Source: Roseovarius azorensis
Lineage (GTDB): Bacteria > Pseudomonadota > Alphaproteobacteria > Rhodobacterales > Rhodobacteraceae
Assembly (NCBI RefSeq): GCF_900109455.1
Contig: NZ_FOAG01000006.1
Location: 186,001 to 250,000 of the forward strand
Length of the DNA: 64,000 nt
Direction: 5' to 3'
Below the pieces are notes generated by a model. The model searched no databases. It was not told the DNA's origin and worked only from the letters and a program-made list of their open reading frames with translations. Position 1 is the first letter of the stretch, and each line of letters begins with the position of its first letter. A program made the translations under genes and the position numbers. This document shows, one piece after another, positions 24,952 through 34,070 of the stretch.

Positions 24952-25698
24952 ATGCTGAAGGAACTTGCCAGTGCTGCCCCTCGCGATTGTGAGGATTGCC
25001 CGATCCGGCACCGCGCCGTTTGTGCGCGGTGTGAAAGCGATGAACTGGAGCGGCTGGATCAGATAAAGTATTACCGTTCTTTCGAGGCGGGCCAGACGCT
25101 GATCTGGTCCGGCGACAAGATGGATTTCGTGGGGTCGGTCGTGTCGGGCATCGCCACGCTCACGCAGACCATGGAGGACGGGCGCACGCAGATGGTGGGC
25201 CTGCTGCTGCCCAGCGATTTCGTGGGTCGTCCGGGGCGTGACAGCGCCGCCTATGACGTGGTGGCGGTCAGCGATATCGTGATGTGCTGTTTTCGCAAGA
25301 AGCCGTTTGAAGACATGATGGCGCGCACGCCGCATATTGCGCAGCGCCTGCTGGAAATGACCCTCGATGAGCTGGACGCGGCGCGCGAATGGATGCTGGT
25401 TCTGGGGCGCAAGACGGCGCGCGAGAAGATCGCCTCGCTCATCGCGATCATTGCGCGGCGTGATGCGGTGCTGAACACCGCGGGGATGCAGGGCCCGCTG
25501 GTATTCGATCTGCCGCTGACGCGGGAAGCGATGGCCGATTATCTGGGCCTGACGCTGGAGACAGTGAGCCGTCAGGTCTCGGCGCTCCGGCGGGATGGGG
25601 TCATAATGCTGGAAGGCAAGCGCCGGGTGACGGTGCCCGATTTCAACCGCCTTCTCGAAGAGGCGGGCGATGACAGCGATGGCGGGCTGTTGGTCTGA
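24952..25698 (+). CDS. fnrL: FnrL, oxygen-sensing Crp/Fnr-family regulator
   Basis: 248 residues. N-terminal cysteines (Cys13, 16, 24, 27) and a central pair (Cys112/113) supply the ligands for an oxygen-labile [4Fe-4S] cluster, as in FNR. A cNMP-binding-like beta barrel, a dimerisation helix (about 120-150) and a winged helix with LTLETVSRQVSAL follow; the ETVSR contact helix reads TTGA-type half-sites. FNR boxes before hemN/fnrL, ccoN and ccoG in this window match its expected regulon. I chose the ATG at 24952; a TTG codon immediately upstream (24949) is also open. Anaerobically it should activate cbb3 oxidase and haem genes. Confidence 0.94.
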   Translation: MLKELASAAPRDCEDCPIRHRAVCARCESDELERLDQIKYYRSFEAGQTLIWSGDKMDFVGSVVSGIATLTQTMEDGRTQMVGLLLPSDFVGRPGRDSAAYDVVAVSDIVMCCFRKKPFEDMMARTPHIAQRLLEMTLDELDAAREWMLVLGRKTAREKIASLIAIIARRDAVLNTAGMQGPLVFDLPLTREAMADYLGLTLETVSRQVSALRRDGVIMLEGKRRVTVPDFNRLLEEAGDDSDGGLLV

Positions 25699-25832
25699 CC
25701 TGCCGTATTCGCGGGCGGAATATGACACACTCGTTACCGCCGCGTGAGCGTAAAGTGAGTCGATATCTGTTCTTGTCTGCGCGCGACATCACTACTCTTG
25801 CTTCAGGACTGGCTGAAATCTGGAGCATCACG

Positions 25833-26333
25833 ATGACCAAGACCCAATCTCGCGCGCGCACCCGAAAAGCCGGCAATTCAAAAGCCCCCGCCGCAGAACC
25901 GGCTACGCCCGAAATGACGCGGCGTCGGCTGCTGGGGCGTTTGGGCTACGGGGCGCTGGGGGTTGCCGCCTTTGGTGGGGCCGGCATCTGGGGCACCCGG
26001 CATGTGCAGGCGATCAATGCCGAACATGACCTGAGCCGTGTGGGACAGGGCGTGCCCACGGTCGTTCAGATACATGACCCGCAATGTCCGGTCTGCATGG
26101 CGCTGCAAAAACAGACCCGCAAGGCGCTGCGCGGGATCGACGAACAGGATCTTCTCTATCTTATCGCGAGCATACGCACGGCCGAGGGCAGCGCCTTTGC
26201 GGGCAGGTTCGGCGTGCCGCATGTGACACTGCTGCTGTTTGACGGGCAGGGAGAGTTGCGTCAGACCCTGCGCGGGCCGCAAGAGGCCGAACATCTGCGC
26301 CCGATATTCGAGTCGCTGGGCCGCCGGGGTTAG
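25833..26333 (+). CDS. Membrane-anchored thioredoxin-fold protein
   Basis: 166 residues from an ATG preceded by GGAGC. A basic, Ala-rich N-terminus leads to TRRRLLGRLGYGALGVAAFG, a single hydrophobic segment (about 35-55) that may be a membrane anchor or a Tat-like signal (consecutive arginines, though without the full SRRxFLK pattern). The outer domain has PTVVQIHDPQCPVCMALQKQ, a thioredoxin-type CPVC site, and a cis-proline-like GVPHVTLLLF. A periplasmic thiol/disulfide role is likely. Its place between fnrL and the cbb3 genes suggests cytochrome or copper-site maturation, but that is inference. Confidence 0.75.
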   Translation: MTKTQSRARTRKAGNSKAPAAEPATPEMTRRRLLGRLGYGALGVAAFGGAGIWGTRHVQAINAEHDLSRVGQGVPTVVQIHDPQCPVCMALQKQTRKALRGIDEQDLLYLIASIRTAEGSAFAGRFGVPHVTLLLFDGQGELRQTLRGPQEAEHLRPIFESLGRRG

Positions 26334-26373
26334 CGGCGACCATGCAAGGCTTGGCGAGGTTCAATCGGCGCGC

Positions 26374-27213
26374 TCAATGTGCCATCAGGACCGGCACCCT
26401 GGCCTGTTCGAGCATATAGCGCGTGGCCCCGCCAAAAATCGCCTCGCGGAACCGCGAATGGCCATAGGCCCCCATCACCACCATATCGGCGGCCATGTCG
26501 CCCGCGTGCCGCAAGAGCACGTCCGATACACGCGGCAGGGTCTTTGACAGGACGTCGATCTCGACCTTGACCCCGTGCCGCGCCAGATATTGCGACAAGA
26601 GCCCGCCGGGATCGGATCGGTTGGGGCCGTGGGTTGGCGGGTCGATCACCACGACATGCACCTCGTCCGCCGATTCGAGCAATGGCATCGCGGCGCGGAC
26701 CGCGCCGAGGGCTTCGCTGCTTTCATTCCAGCCGATCATGATTCGGGCCGGACGCGGAACCGGCGCGCCGCCGGCGGGAACGACCAGGACCGCGGTGCGC
26801 CCCTCGAAGAGCGCTGCCTCGATGACCGGCTCAAGCTCGGCTCCGCGCCCCTCGCCATAGGGTTGCGGCAGGATGACCATATCGGAAAACCGGGCCCGGA
26901 CCGCGACATGCCGCCCCAGATCCGCGAGCTGCGCGACGCCGCCCTCGACACCCCAGCGCAGGGAGGTGCCGCCGAGGATTGCGCGCGCCCTGGTCTCGAT
27001 CTTTTCGGCCTCCTGTTGTGCGCGGGTGATGGTTTCCTGAAGAACAATCGCGCTGGCCCCGGCGTAGTAATAGCCTGACTGGCTCCGGTCCACGCCGAGG
27101 CAGAGCACGTCGAGATGGGCGTCATTGATGCTGGCGGCCTCGATGGCATGAGCCAGCGTTTGCTCAATGAGCGCTTCGTCGGTGAGTACGGAAAACAGGC
27201 TTCGGTATGTCAT
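26374..27213 (-). CDS. Universal stress protein family (tandem UspA-like domains)
   Basis: 279 residues, about twice the length of a single UspA domain. The C-terminal half carries the ATP-binding type signature VMGAYGHSRFREAIFGGATR (G-2x-G-9x-G-T region); the N-terminal half is a degenerate copy. Usp proteins are cytoplasmic and respond to stress, oxygen limitation or energy state. It is divergent from ccoN, and the two FNR boxes in the shared gap (27214-27416) could also act on this gene, which fits the frequent co-regulation of Usp proteins with microaerobic respiration. Confidence 0.87.
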   Translation of the reverse strand: MTYRSLFSVLTDEALIEQTLAHAIEAASINDAHLDVLCLGVDRSQSGYYYAGASAIVLQETITRAQQEAEKIETRARAILGGTSLRWGVEGGVAQLADLGRHVAVRARFSDMVILPQPYGEGRGAELEPVIEAALFEGRTAVLVVPAGGAPVPRPARIMIGWNESSEALGAVRAAMPLLESADEVHVVVIDPPTHGPNRSDPGGLLSQYLARHGVKVEIDVLSKTLPRVSDVLLRHAGDMAADMVVMGAYGHSRFREAIFGGATRYMLEQARVPVLMAH

Positions 27214-27275
27214 GTCGCATTCCTTTCTTTAGCTGCCTATAGCATCACCGTATTACGCGGGCGGCATTTCATGCC

Positions 27276-27289
27276 TTGATGCCGATCAA
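27276..27289. promoter_or_regulatory. FNR box 1 upstream of ccoN / usp
   Basis: TTGATGCCGATCAA, perfect TTGAT-4-ATCAA symmetry, 127 bases before the ccoN start and 62 bases from the usp start. It may serve the leftward usp gene or act with box 2 on ccoN. Confidence 0.85.
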
Positions 27290-27307
27290 GTAAAGCTCTG
27301 GCTCGTC

Positions 27308-27321
27308 TTGATGCAGATCAA
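27308..27321. promoter_or_regulatory. FNR box 2 upstream of ccoN
   Basis: TTGATGCAGATCAA, perfect FNR-type palindrome, 95 bases before the ccoN start. Box centres are 32 bases apart, about three helical turns, so two dimers could bind the same face. Confidence 0.88.
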
Positions 27322-27416
27322 GGATAGTTGAATCCGTTCCCACCATTACGGCTACAGTCTGAACGCGCCCGCGCGGGACTGTTCGAATCGCGCGGAAAGA
27401 GACAAAGGGACGTAAC

Positions 27417-29021
27417 ATGACGAATTATATCAAATTGATCGCGCTAGGTCTGGTCACGCTTTTTGCACTGATCGCGGCCAATTACGCGCGCGATCTGGCC
27501 TATCTGGTCAATGCGCTGACGGTGGCGCTGGTGGCTGGCGGGCTGTTTCTGTGGGTGCTGCGCCATACCGATGAACCCGTCGAAAAGGTGGATCTGTCAG
27601 GGGAATACATGGATGGCGTGGTGCGTGCCGGGGTCGTTGCAACCGCGTTCTGGGGGGTTGTCGGCTTTCTGGTGGGGACGTTCATTGCCTTTCAGCTTGC
27701 CTATCCGGCGCTCAATTTCGAATGGGCGCAGGGCTATGCCAATTTCGGGCGGTTGCGTCCGCTGCATACGAGCGCGGTGATCTTTGCGTTTGGCGGCAAC
27801 GCGCTGATTGCGACGTCCTTTTATGTGGTGCAACGCACCTCTGCGGCGCGACTCTGGGGTGGGAATCTCGCGTGGTTCGTGTTCTGGGGCTATCAGCTGG
27901 TGATCGTGCTGGCAGCCACCGGCTATTTGCTGGGGGCCACGCAATCCAAGGAATATGCCGAGCCGGAATGGTATGTGGACTGGTGGCTGACGGTCGTGTG
28001 GCTGGCCTATCTGGCGGTGTTCCTGGGCACCATCGTCAAGCGCCGCGAGCCGCATATCTACGTGGCCAACTGGTTTTACCTGTCGTTCATCATCACCGTG
28101 GCCATGCTGCATGTGGTGAACAACCTGAGCATTCCGGTGTCGATCTTTGGTTCGAAATCGGTGCAGGTGTTCTCGGGCGTGCAGGATGCGATGGTGCAGT
28201 GGTGGTATGGCCATAACGCCGTGGGCTTTTTCCTGACCGCAGGGTTTCTGGGCATGATGTATTATTTCGTGCCGAAGCAGGCGGAGCGCCCGGTTTACAG
28301 CTACAAACTCAGCATCATCCACTTCTGGGCGCTGATCTTTCTCTATATCTGGGCTGGTCCGCATCACCTGCACTATACGGCGCTGCCGGACTGGGCCTCG
28401 ACCCTTGGCATGGTGTTCTCGATCATTCTGTGGATGCCGTCCTGGGGCGGGATGATCAACGGTCTGATGACGCTCTCGGGAGCATGGGACAAGCTGCGCA
28501 CCGATCCGATCATCCGCATGATGGTGATCTCGATCGGGTTTTACGGCATGTCCACATTCGAGGGGCCGATGATGTCGATCCGGGCGGTCAATTCGCTATC
28601 GCATTACACCGACTGGACCATCGGGCATGTGCATTCGGGGGCTCTGGGGTGGAACGGGATGATCACCTTTGGCGCGCTCTATTTCCTGGTGCCGAAGTTG
28701 TGGAACCGTGAACGGCTCTATAGCCTCAACCTCGTGAGCTGGCACTTCTGGCTGGCGACCATCGGTATCATTCTCTACGCCGCCTCGATGTGGGTGACCG
28801 GCATCATGGAGGGCCTGATGTGGCGCGAGGTGGATGCCAACGGCTTTCTCGTGAACTCGTTTGCCGATACCGTGGCCGCCAAGTTTCCGATGTATGTGGT
28901 GCGCGGTCTGGGTGGGGTGCTGTTCCTCGCCGGTGCGGTGATCATGTGCTACAACCTCTGGATGACTGTAAGGCGTTCGCCGGCCGTTGCCGCCGCGAAC
29001 AGCGCAGTCCCGGCTGAATAA
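27417..29021 (+). CDS. ccoN: cbb3-type cytochrome c oxidase subunit I (CcoN)
   Basis: Catalytic haem-copper subunit of 534 residues with about twelve or more membrane helices. Histidine ligands of the low-spin haem, high-spin haem b3 and CuB are visible in [41 protein letters not shown] and [12 protein letters not shown]. This C-family oxidase reduces oxygen with high affinity and pumps protons, so it serves microaerobic growth. It is first in a ccoNOQP operon behind two FNR boxes. Subunit order and sizes are standard. Confidence 0.97.
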   Translation: MTNYIKLIALGLVTLFALIAANYARDLAYLVNALTVALVAGGLFLWVLRHTDEPVEKVDLSGEYMDGVVRAGVVATAFWGVVGFLVGTFIAFQLAYPALNFEWAQGYANFGRLRPLHTSAVIFAFGGNALIATSFYVVQRTSAARLWGGNLAWFVFWGYQLVIVLAATGYLLGATQSKEYAEPEWYVDWWLTVVWLAYLAVFLGTIVKRREPHIYVANWFYLSFIITVAMLHVVNNLSIPVSIFGSKSVQVFSGVQDAMVQWWYGHNAVGFFLTAGFLGMMYYFVPKQAERPVYSYKLSIIHFWALIFLYIWAGPHHLHYTALPDWASTLGMVFSIILWMPSWGGMINGLMTLSGAWDKLRTDPIIRMMVISIGFYGMSTFEGPMMSIRAVNSLSHYTDWTIGHVHSGALGWNGMITFGALYFLVPKLWNRERLYSLNLVSWHFWLATIGIILYAASMWVTGIMEGLMWREVDANGFLVNSFADTVAAKFPMYVVRGLGGVLFLAGAVIMCYNLWMTVRRSPAVAAANSAVPAE

Positions 29022-29034
29022 GAGGGACGCAGAG

Positions 29035-29760
29035 ATGGCAATTCTGGACAAACACGCAATCCTGGAAAAGAACGTCACGCTTCTGGCGATCTTTGCCTTT
29101 CTCGTGGTCACCATCGGGGGGATCGTGCAGATCGCCCCGCTGTTCTGGCTGGAAAACACTATCGAGGATGTCGAGGGCATGCGCCCCTATTCCCCTCTCG
29201 AACTGGCGGGGCGGGATATCTATGTCCGCGAGGGCTGTTACGTCTGTCACAGCCAGATGATCCGCCCGATGCGGGACGAGGTCGAGCGCTATGGCCATTA
29301 TTCACTGGCGGCGGAGTCGAAATATGACCATCCGTTCCAGTGGGGATCGAAACGCACCGGGCCTGATCTGGCCCGCGTCGGCGGTCGCTATTCGGATGAC
29401 TGGCATGTGGACCACCTGCGCGATCCGCAGTCGGTCGTGCCGGAATCGGTGATGCCGAAATACGGCTTTCTCGAAAACCGGATGCTGGACGGCAAGTATG
29501 TTGTCGACCTGATGAAAACCCACCGACTGATCGGCGTGCCCTATACCGACGAGATGATCGAGAACGCACAGGCCGATTTCAAGGTGCAGATCGACCCGTT
29601 CGGCGATACCGACGGTCTGCTGGAGCGCTATCCGGGGGCGCAGGTGCGCAATTTCGACGGTCAGCCGGGGATATCGGAGACCGACGCGCTGATCGCTTAC
29701 ATGCAGATGCTGGGCACGCTGGTCGATTTCTCGACCTTCACGCCGGTCGCAAACCGTTAG
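29035..29760 (+). CDS. ccoO: cbb3-type cytochrome c oxidase subunit II (CcoO), mono-haem
   Basis: 241 residues. One N-terminal membrane helix (about 15-35) anchors a periplasmic cytochrome c domain with haem motif CYVCH at 68-72 and a [10 protein letters not shown] region supplying a methionine ligand. It passes electrons from CcoP to CcoN. I chose the ATG at 29035, giving [13 protein letters not shown], the usual start; an earlier in-frame ATG lies inside ccoN. Spacing to ccoN is 13 bases. Confidence 0.97.
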   Translation: MAILDKHAILEKNVTLLAIFAFLVVTIGGIVQIAPLFWLENTIEDVEGMRPYSPLELAGRDIYVREGCYVCHSQMIRPMRDEVERYGHYSLAAESKYDHPFQWGSKRTGPDLARVGGRYSDDWHVDHLRDPQSVVPESVMPKYGFLENRMLDGKYVVDLMKTHRLIGVPYTDEMIENAQADFKVQIDPFGDTDGLLERYPGAQVRNFDGQPGISETDALIAYMQMLGTLVDFSTFTPVANR

Positions 29761-29771
29761 GAGGCACGGAG

Positions 29772-29966
29772 ATGGAAACCTATTCGCTGCTGCGTGAGTT
29801 CGCCGATAGCTGGATGTTGCTTTTCCTGTTCCTGTTCTTTGTCGGTGTGGTGCTCTGGGTGTTCCGCCCCGGCGCGACCAAGACCTACGAGGATCCGTCG
29901 AACATCCCATTCCGGCACGAAGACAAACCGGCACCGGCGCGTGATGCCGACGCCAAGGAGGCGTGA
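29772..29966 (+). CDS. ccoQ: cbb3-type oxidase subunit IV (CcoQ)
   Basis: Small single-helix membrane protein of 64 residues: helix at about 15-34 (WMLLFLFLFFVGVVLWVF), then the conserved polar segment RPGATKTYEDPSNIPFRHED. CcoQ stabilises the assembled cbb3 oxidase. It lies between ccoO and ccoP with gaps of 11 and 3 bases. Confidence 0.94.
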   Translation: METYSLLREFADSWMLLFLFLFFVGVVLWVFRPGATKTYEDPSNIPFRHEDKPAPARDADAKEA

Positions 29967-29969
29967 GAC

Positions 29970-30836
29970 ATGGCCAAGAAACCAATCAGCAAACAGGAAC
30001 CGGATACCACCGGCCACGAGTGGGACGGCATACAGGAATACAACAACCCTTTGCCGCGCTGGTGGTTGTGGACCTTCTACGCCACCATTGTCTGGGGTCT
30101 GTGGTATGTGATCGCCTACCCGGCCTGGCCGCTGATCAATCAGGCGACGGCGGGTTACAAGGGCTGGTCGACGCGCGCCAATGTCGCGGTTGAACTGGCT
30201 GAGGCCGAGGCGGCGAATGCCGGGATCAACGCGAAGCTGGTTGCGGCCGAACTGAGCGAGGTGTCGGCTGACCCGGAACTGCAGGGCTATGCGACATCGG
30301 CGGGTGCCGCGGTTTTCAGGACCTCGTGCGCGCAGTGCCATGGGTCGGGTGCCGCCGGTGTTCAGGCCTCGGGCTATCCCAACCTGCTGGACAATGACTG
30401 GCTCTGGGGGGGCACCATCGAGGATATCCACGCCACGATTGCCCATGGCATCCGCAATGAGGATGATCCGGATGCGCGCTATTCCGAAATGCCCGCATTT
30501 GGCGAAATTCTCGAAAGCGCCGAAATTGACCAGGTGGTCAACTACGTGATGTCGCTCTCGGGCGAGCCGCAGGATCCGGCATTGGTGGCCGCAGGCGAGA
30601 CCGTCTACATGGACAATTGCGCCGCCTGTCATGGCGAAGAGGCGCAGGGTGACATTTCTCAGGGTGCGCCGAACCTTGCGGATGCGATCTGGCTTTATGG
30701 CGGGGATTACGACACGATCAGGGAGACCGTCACCTATTCCCGTTACGGTGTGATGCCGTCCTGGGCAGGTCGTCTGAGCGAGGCCGAGCTGCGCGCCGTC
30801 GCGGTTTATGTTCACCAACTGGGCGGGGGCGAATAG
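29970..30836 (+). CDS. ccoP: cbb3-type cytochrome c oxidase subunit III (CcoP), di-haem
   Basis: 288 residues with the N-terminal [17 protein letters not shown] motif diagnostic of CcoP, a membrane helix (about 32-52), and two cytochrome c domains with CAQCH at 120-124 and CAACH at 207-211. It accepts electrons from soluble or membrane cytochromes c, for which the di-haem cytochrome at 16557 is a candidate donor, and feeds CcoO. Last gene of ccoNOQP; a stem-loop follows 14 bases after the stop. Confidence 0.97.
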   Translation: MAKKPISKQEPDTTGHEWDGIQEYNNPLPRWWLWTFYATIVWGLWYVIAYPAWPLINQATAGYKGWSTRANVAVELAEAEAANAGINAKLVAAELSEVSADPELQGYATSAGAAVFRTSCAQCHGSGAAGVQASGYPNLLDNDWLWGGTIEDIHATIAHGIRNEDDPDARYSEMPAFGEILESAEIDQVVNYVMSLSGEPQDPALVAAGETVYMDNCAACHGEEAQGDISQGAPNLADAIWLYGGDYDTIRETVTYSRYGVMPSWAGRLSEAELRAVAVYVHQLGGGE

Positions 30837-30850
30837 GTCCCGCAGGAATA

Positions 30851-30882
30851 CCCCGGACCGTGCCTGACAGCATGGCCCGGGG
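30851..30882 (+). terminator. Hairpin after ccoP
   Basis: CCCCGG...CCGGGG arms, extended inward by CC/GG and TGC/GCA with two mismatches, enclose a short loop. Only TT follows, so efficiency as an intrinsic terminator is uncertain. Confidence 0.5.
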
Positions 30883-30930
30883 TTGGCATGCGCCTTGCCG
30901 CGGTGGTCGAAGAGCGCGCGGGGCGGCGAT

Positions 30931-31098
30931 TCAGTCGCGGCGGCGCGCTATGAGATGCGCCTCGAGTTCGGCACCCGAACGGGCGTCGAACCGTTCTGCC
31001 GGGGGCCAGTGGGCCCGACCGTAGTGGTGGCGGCGATGGGTGTCGCCAGTGTCGATACGGGTTGCGGTCCTGAAAGTATCGGCGAAAATATTGAACAT
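30931..31098 (-). CDS. Small 55-residue protein, unknown function
   Basis: A 55-codon frame beginning MFNIFADTFRTATRID, with AAAAGGAT placed 6-7 bases upstream. It is basic, His/Arg-rich in the middle (THRRHHYGRAHWPPAERFDA) and ends with an amphipathic helix GAELEAHLIARRR; there is no signal peptide or membrane helix. It is divergent from the LysR gene at 31201, the usual relation between a LysR regulator and its target. The His cluster might bind metal. Real gene likely, family unknown to me. Confidence 0.55.
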   Translation of the reverse strand: MFNIFADTFRTATRIDTGDTHRRHHYGRAHWPPAERFDARSGAELEAHLIARRRD

Positions 31099-31200
31099 GG
31101 TATGATCCTTTTGTCTGCGGTGTTTCTGTGTTCAATATGGACAACCAGCGTATTTTACGCGAGTCTGGAAAAATTCCGACTTGTAAGGTAGTCTAACATC

Positions 31201-32079
31201 ATGGACTGGCTTTCATTGCCTCCGCTGACCGCTCTGCGTGCCTTTGCCGCTCTGGCCGAGACCGGCGGCACGGTGGCGGCAGGGGCGCGGCTGAATGTGA
31301 GCCATGCCGCCGTGAGCCAGCAGATAAAGCAGTTGGAATCGCATCTGGGCGTGGCGCTGGTCGATCGCTCGGGGCGACAGTTGCGGTTGACGGCAGAGGG
31401 GCAGGATCTGGCGGATGCGCTGACGCTGGGGTTCGGGGCGATTGCGCGGGCGGTAGAGACGCTGACCGGGGCGGATGCCGACCGGGCGCTGCAGATCTCG
31501 GCCACGCCGGGTTTCGCGGCGCAATGGCTGATGCCGCGGCTGAGCGATTTCCGGCAGGCGCATCCGCAGATCGACATCATGATCGACCCCACCCCGAGGA
31601 TCGTCTCGCTGGAGCCGGGCGGCATCGACATCGCGATACGCTATGGCACCGGGCATTGGCCGGGGCTTGAGGCGGAGTTGCTGTTCTGCTCGCCGCTGGT
31701 GGCGGTGGCCGCTCCGCGACTGGTCGAGGGGGTGCGGGTCGAGACGCCCGCCGATCTGGCGGAATTGCCGTGGTTGCAGGAATTCGGAACCAACGAGGCG
31801 AGCGACTGGCTGCGTCGTCGCGGGGTGACCAGAGAGCGGGTCGCCGGTCTGGTGCAGGTGCCCGGGAATCTGTTGCTGGATGGGTTGCGCGACGGTCAGG
31901 GGGTGGCCGTCACCCTTCATGACTGGGTGCGGCAGGATATCGCGGCGGGGCGGCTGCGGCTCTTGTTTGAAGAACCGGGGGATGCGGGCTATTATATCGT
32001 CACGCGCCCCGGCGTGCTGCGGGGGGTTGCCAAGGCCTTTGTGAGCTGGTTGAGGCGGCAGGCGGTGCCGGTCAAATAG
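31201..32079 (+). CDS. LysR-family transcriptional regulator (GcvA-like)
   Basis: 292 residues: N-terminal winged helix with LPPLTALRAFAALAETGGTV and NVSHAAVSQQIKQLESHLGV (helix-turn-helix), followed by a periplasmic-binding-protein-like effector domain (from about 90). The sequence FVSWLRRQA near the C-terminus and the overall pattern place it in the GcvA/AmpR-like subgroup. It sits between ccoP and ccoG, interrupting the otherwise continuous cbb3 region, and is divergent from the 55-residue gene. Targets cannot be told from sequence. Confidence 0.9.
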   Translation: MDWLSLPPLTALRAFAALAETGGTVAAGARLNVSHAAVSQQIKQLESHLGVALVDRSGRQLRLTAEGQDLADALTLGFGAIARAVETLTGADADRALQISATPGFAAQWLMPRLSDFRQAHPQIDIMIDPTPRIVSLEPGGIDIAIRYGTGHWPGLEAELLFCSPLVAVAAPRLVEGVRVETPADLAELPWLQEFGTNEASDWLRRRGVTRERVAGLVQVPGNLLLDGLRDGQGVAVTLHDWVRQDIAAGRLRLLFEEPGDAGYYIVTRPGVLRGVAKAFVSWLRRQAVPVK

Positions 32080-32099
32080 ATCGGTTTGGGATTCAGAAT

Positions 32100-32113
32100 T
32101 TGATACAGGTCAA
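32100..32113. promoter_or_regulatory. Near-consensus FNR box upstream of ccoG
   Basis: TTGATACAGGTCAA differs from a perfect TTGAT-4-ATCAA palindrome by one inner base (G for A). It is 57 bases before the ccoG start, so its centre would fit a class II-type activator position if transcription begins about 20-25 bases upstream of the gene. Confidence 0.7.
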
Positions 32114-32169
32114 AGCTGCCCGAGTCGCACCCTGCCACAAGAGGGTCAGCACATCCCTGAACCCGGAGT

Positions 32170-33612
32170 ATGTCCGTGGCCGACTCTCAGCCAACCGCAC
32201 CTCAGTCCCTCTATGCCGCGCGTGAGCCGGTTTTTCCCAAGCGGGTGTATGGCAAGTTCCGCAATCTGAAATGGGTGATCATGATCGTCACCCTTGGCAT
32301 CTATTATGTCATGCCCTGGATTCGCTGGGACCGGGGCCCGAGCCTGCCGGATCAGGCGGTGCTGCTCGACCTGGCGAACCGTCGGTTCTTTTTCTTCTGG
32401 ATCGAGATCTGGCCGCATGAATTCTATTTCGTGGCCGGTCTGCTGGTGATGGCGGGACTGGGGCTGTTCCTGTTCACCTCCGCCCTGGGGCGCGTCTGGT
32501 GTGGTTATGCCTGCCCGCAGACGGTCTGGACCGATCTCTTCATCCTTGTGGAACGCTGGATCGAGGGGGACCGCAACGCCCGGCTGCGCCTGCACCGGCA
32601 GAAGAAGTGGGATCTGCGCAAGGCGCGGCTGCGGCTGACGAAATGGATTACATGGCTGTTGATCGCGGTCGCAACCGGGGGGGCCTGGGTGTTCTATTTC
32701 ACCGATGCGCCGACGCTTCTTGTCGATCTCGTTACGCTCAATGCCCATCCCATTGCCTATACGACGATTGCGGTGCTGACCGGCACGACCTTTTTCTTTG
32801 GCGGTTTTGCGCGCGAGCAGATCTGTATCTACGCCTGCCCCTGGCCGCGCATTCAGGCGGCGATGATGGACGAGGATACGCTGACCGTCGGCTACCGCGA
32901 ATGGCGCGGCGAGCCGCGCAAGAATTCCGAGGCGGTCAAGGCGGGGGCGGAGCAGGGCGATTGCATCGACTGCATGGCCTGCGTCAATGTCTGCCCGGTG
33001 GGGATCGACATCCGCGATGGTCAGCAGTTGGAGTGCATCACCTGCGCGCTTTGTATCGACGCCTGTGACGATATCATGGCCAGGATCGGCAAGCCGCGCG
33101 GATTGATCGACTACATGGCGCTGACCGACGAGGTGTCGGAGCGCGCGGGCAGCGCGCCCAAGCCGATCATCAAACACGTGCTGCGCCCGCGAACCATCCT
33201 CTACACCGCGCTCTGGTCACTGGTGGGTCTTGGGTTGATATTCGCGCTGTTCATCCGTTCGGATATCGACCTGACGGTCGCGCCGGTGCGCAACCCGACC
33301 TATGTGATGCTGTCGGATGGCGCGATCCGCAACACTTATGAGGTGCGCATCCGCAACATGCATCACGAAGAGCGGACGTTCGAGATCACCGTCAAGGGCG
33401 ACCCGGCGATCCGCCTGGAACTGGAGGGCTCGACCGATGCCAGGGTTAGCGTGCCCGCCGACGAGATGCTCCTGCAACGGGTCTATCTGGTGGCCCCGTC
33501 GGGAACTGCGGCGGCGCGAATGGATCGCACCGACGCGCGGCTGTGGATCGAGGACATGGTGAATGGCGAGCGTGCCTACAGGGATACGGTATTCAACGGA
33601 AAGGCAGAGTGA
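32170..33612 (+). CDS. ccoG: Cytochrome c oxidase accessory protein CcoG
   Basis: 480 residues, polyferredoxin-type membrane protein (FixG/RdxA). Several membrane helices surround ferredoxin motifs: WCGYACPQTVW, ICIYACPWPR, CIDCMACVNVCPVGIDI and CITCALCIDACDD. CcoG reduces Cu(II) to Cu(I) for delivery to the cbb3 oxidase in studied relatives. The C-terminal 120 residues form a periplasmic Ig-like domain. First gene of ccoGHIS; its stop overlaps the ccoH start (TGATG). Confidence 0.96.
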   Translation: MSVADSQPTAPQSLYAAREPVFPKRVYGKFRNLKWVIMIVTLGIYYVMPWIRWDRGPSLPDQAVLLDLANRRFFFFWIEIWPHEFYFVAGLLVMAGLGLFLFTSALGRVWCGYACPQTVWTDLFILVERWIEGDRNARLRLHRQKKWDLRKARLRLTKWITWLLIAVATGGAWVFYFTDAPTLLVDLVTLNAHPIAYTTIAVLTGTTFFFGGFAREQICIYACPWPRIQAAMMDEDTLTVGYREWRGEPRKNSEAVKAGAEQGDCIDCMACVNVCPVGIDIRDGQQLECITCALCIDACDDIMARIGKPRGLIDYMALTDEVSERAGSAPKPIIKHVLRPRTILYTALWSLVGLGLIFALFIRSDIDLTVAPVRNPTYVMLSDGAIRNTYEVRIRNMHHEERTFEITVKGDPAIRLELEGSTDARVSVPADEMLLQRVYLVAPSGTAAARMDRTDARLWIEDMVNGERAYRDTVFNGKAE

Positions 33613-34067
33613 TGAGCGAAGGAAAACTGACAGGGCGGCATGTTTTGCTGATCTTCGTGACCGCCTTTGGTGTGATCATTTCGGTCAATCTGCTGTTGGC
33701 CTATTCTGCCGTCAGCACCTTTCCGGGGCTGGAGGTCAGGAATTCCTATGTCGCCAGCCAGGAATTCGACGAACGCAAGGCGGCGCAGGAGGCGCTGGGC
33801 TGGACGGTGAGCGCGGATCACGCGGATGGCGTTCTGATGCTCAGCATCACGAATGAGAGCGGCCAGCCTGTCGAGGTCGCGCAGCTTGAGGCGACGGTGG
33901 GGCGCGCGACGCATGTGTTCGACGACCAGACGCCGGAATTCCGGTTCGACGGGCGCGCCCATGTCGCGCCGGTCGATCTGGGCGACGGCAACTGGAACAT
34001 CCGCATGACGGCGCGGGCCGCCGATGGCACGCTCTTTCAGCAGCGCGTCGTGCTGCACAAGGACTAG
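33612..34067 (+). CDS. ccoH: FixH/CcoH cbb3 oxidase assembly protein
   Basis: 151 residues with one N-terminal membrane helix (about 10-30: HVLLIFVTAFGVIISVNLLL) and a periplasmic beta-rich domain beginning VRNSYVASQEFDE, the conserved FixH segment. CcoH binds the assembling cbb3 complex and stabilises it. The ATG at 33612 shares bases with the ccoG stop, indicating coupling; 3 bases separate it from ccoI. Confidence 0.94.
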   Translation: MSEGKLTGRHVLLIFVTAFGVIISVNLLLAYSAVSTFPGLEVRNSYVASQEFDERKAAQEALGWTVSADHADGVLMLSITNESGQPVEVAQLEATVGRATHVFDDQTPEFRFDGRAHVAPVDLGDGNWNIRMTARAADGTLFQQRVVLHKD

Positions 34068-34070
34068 ATC

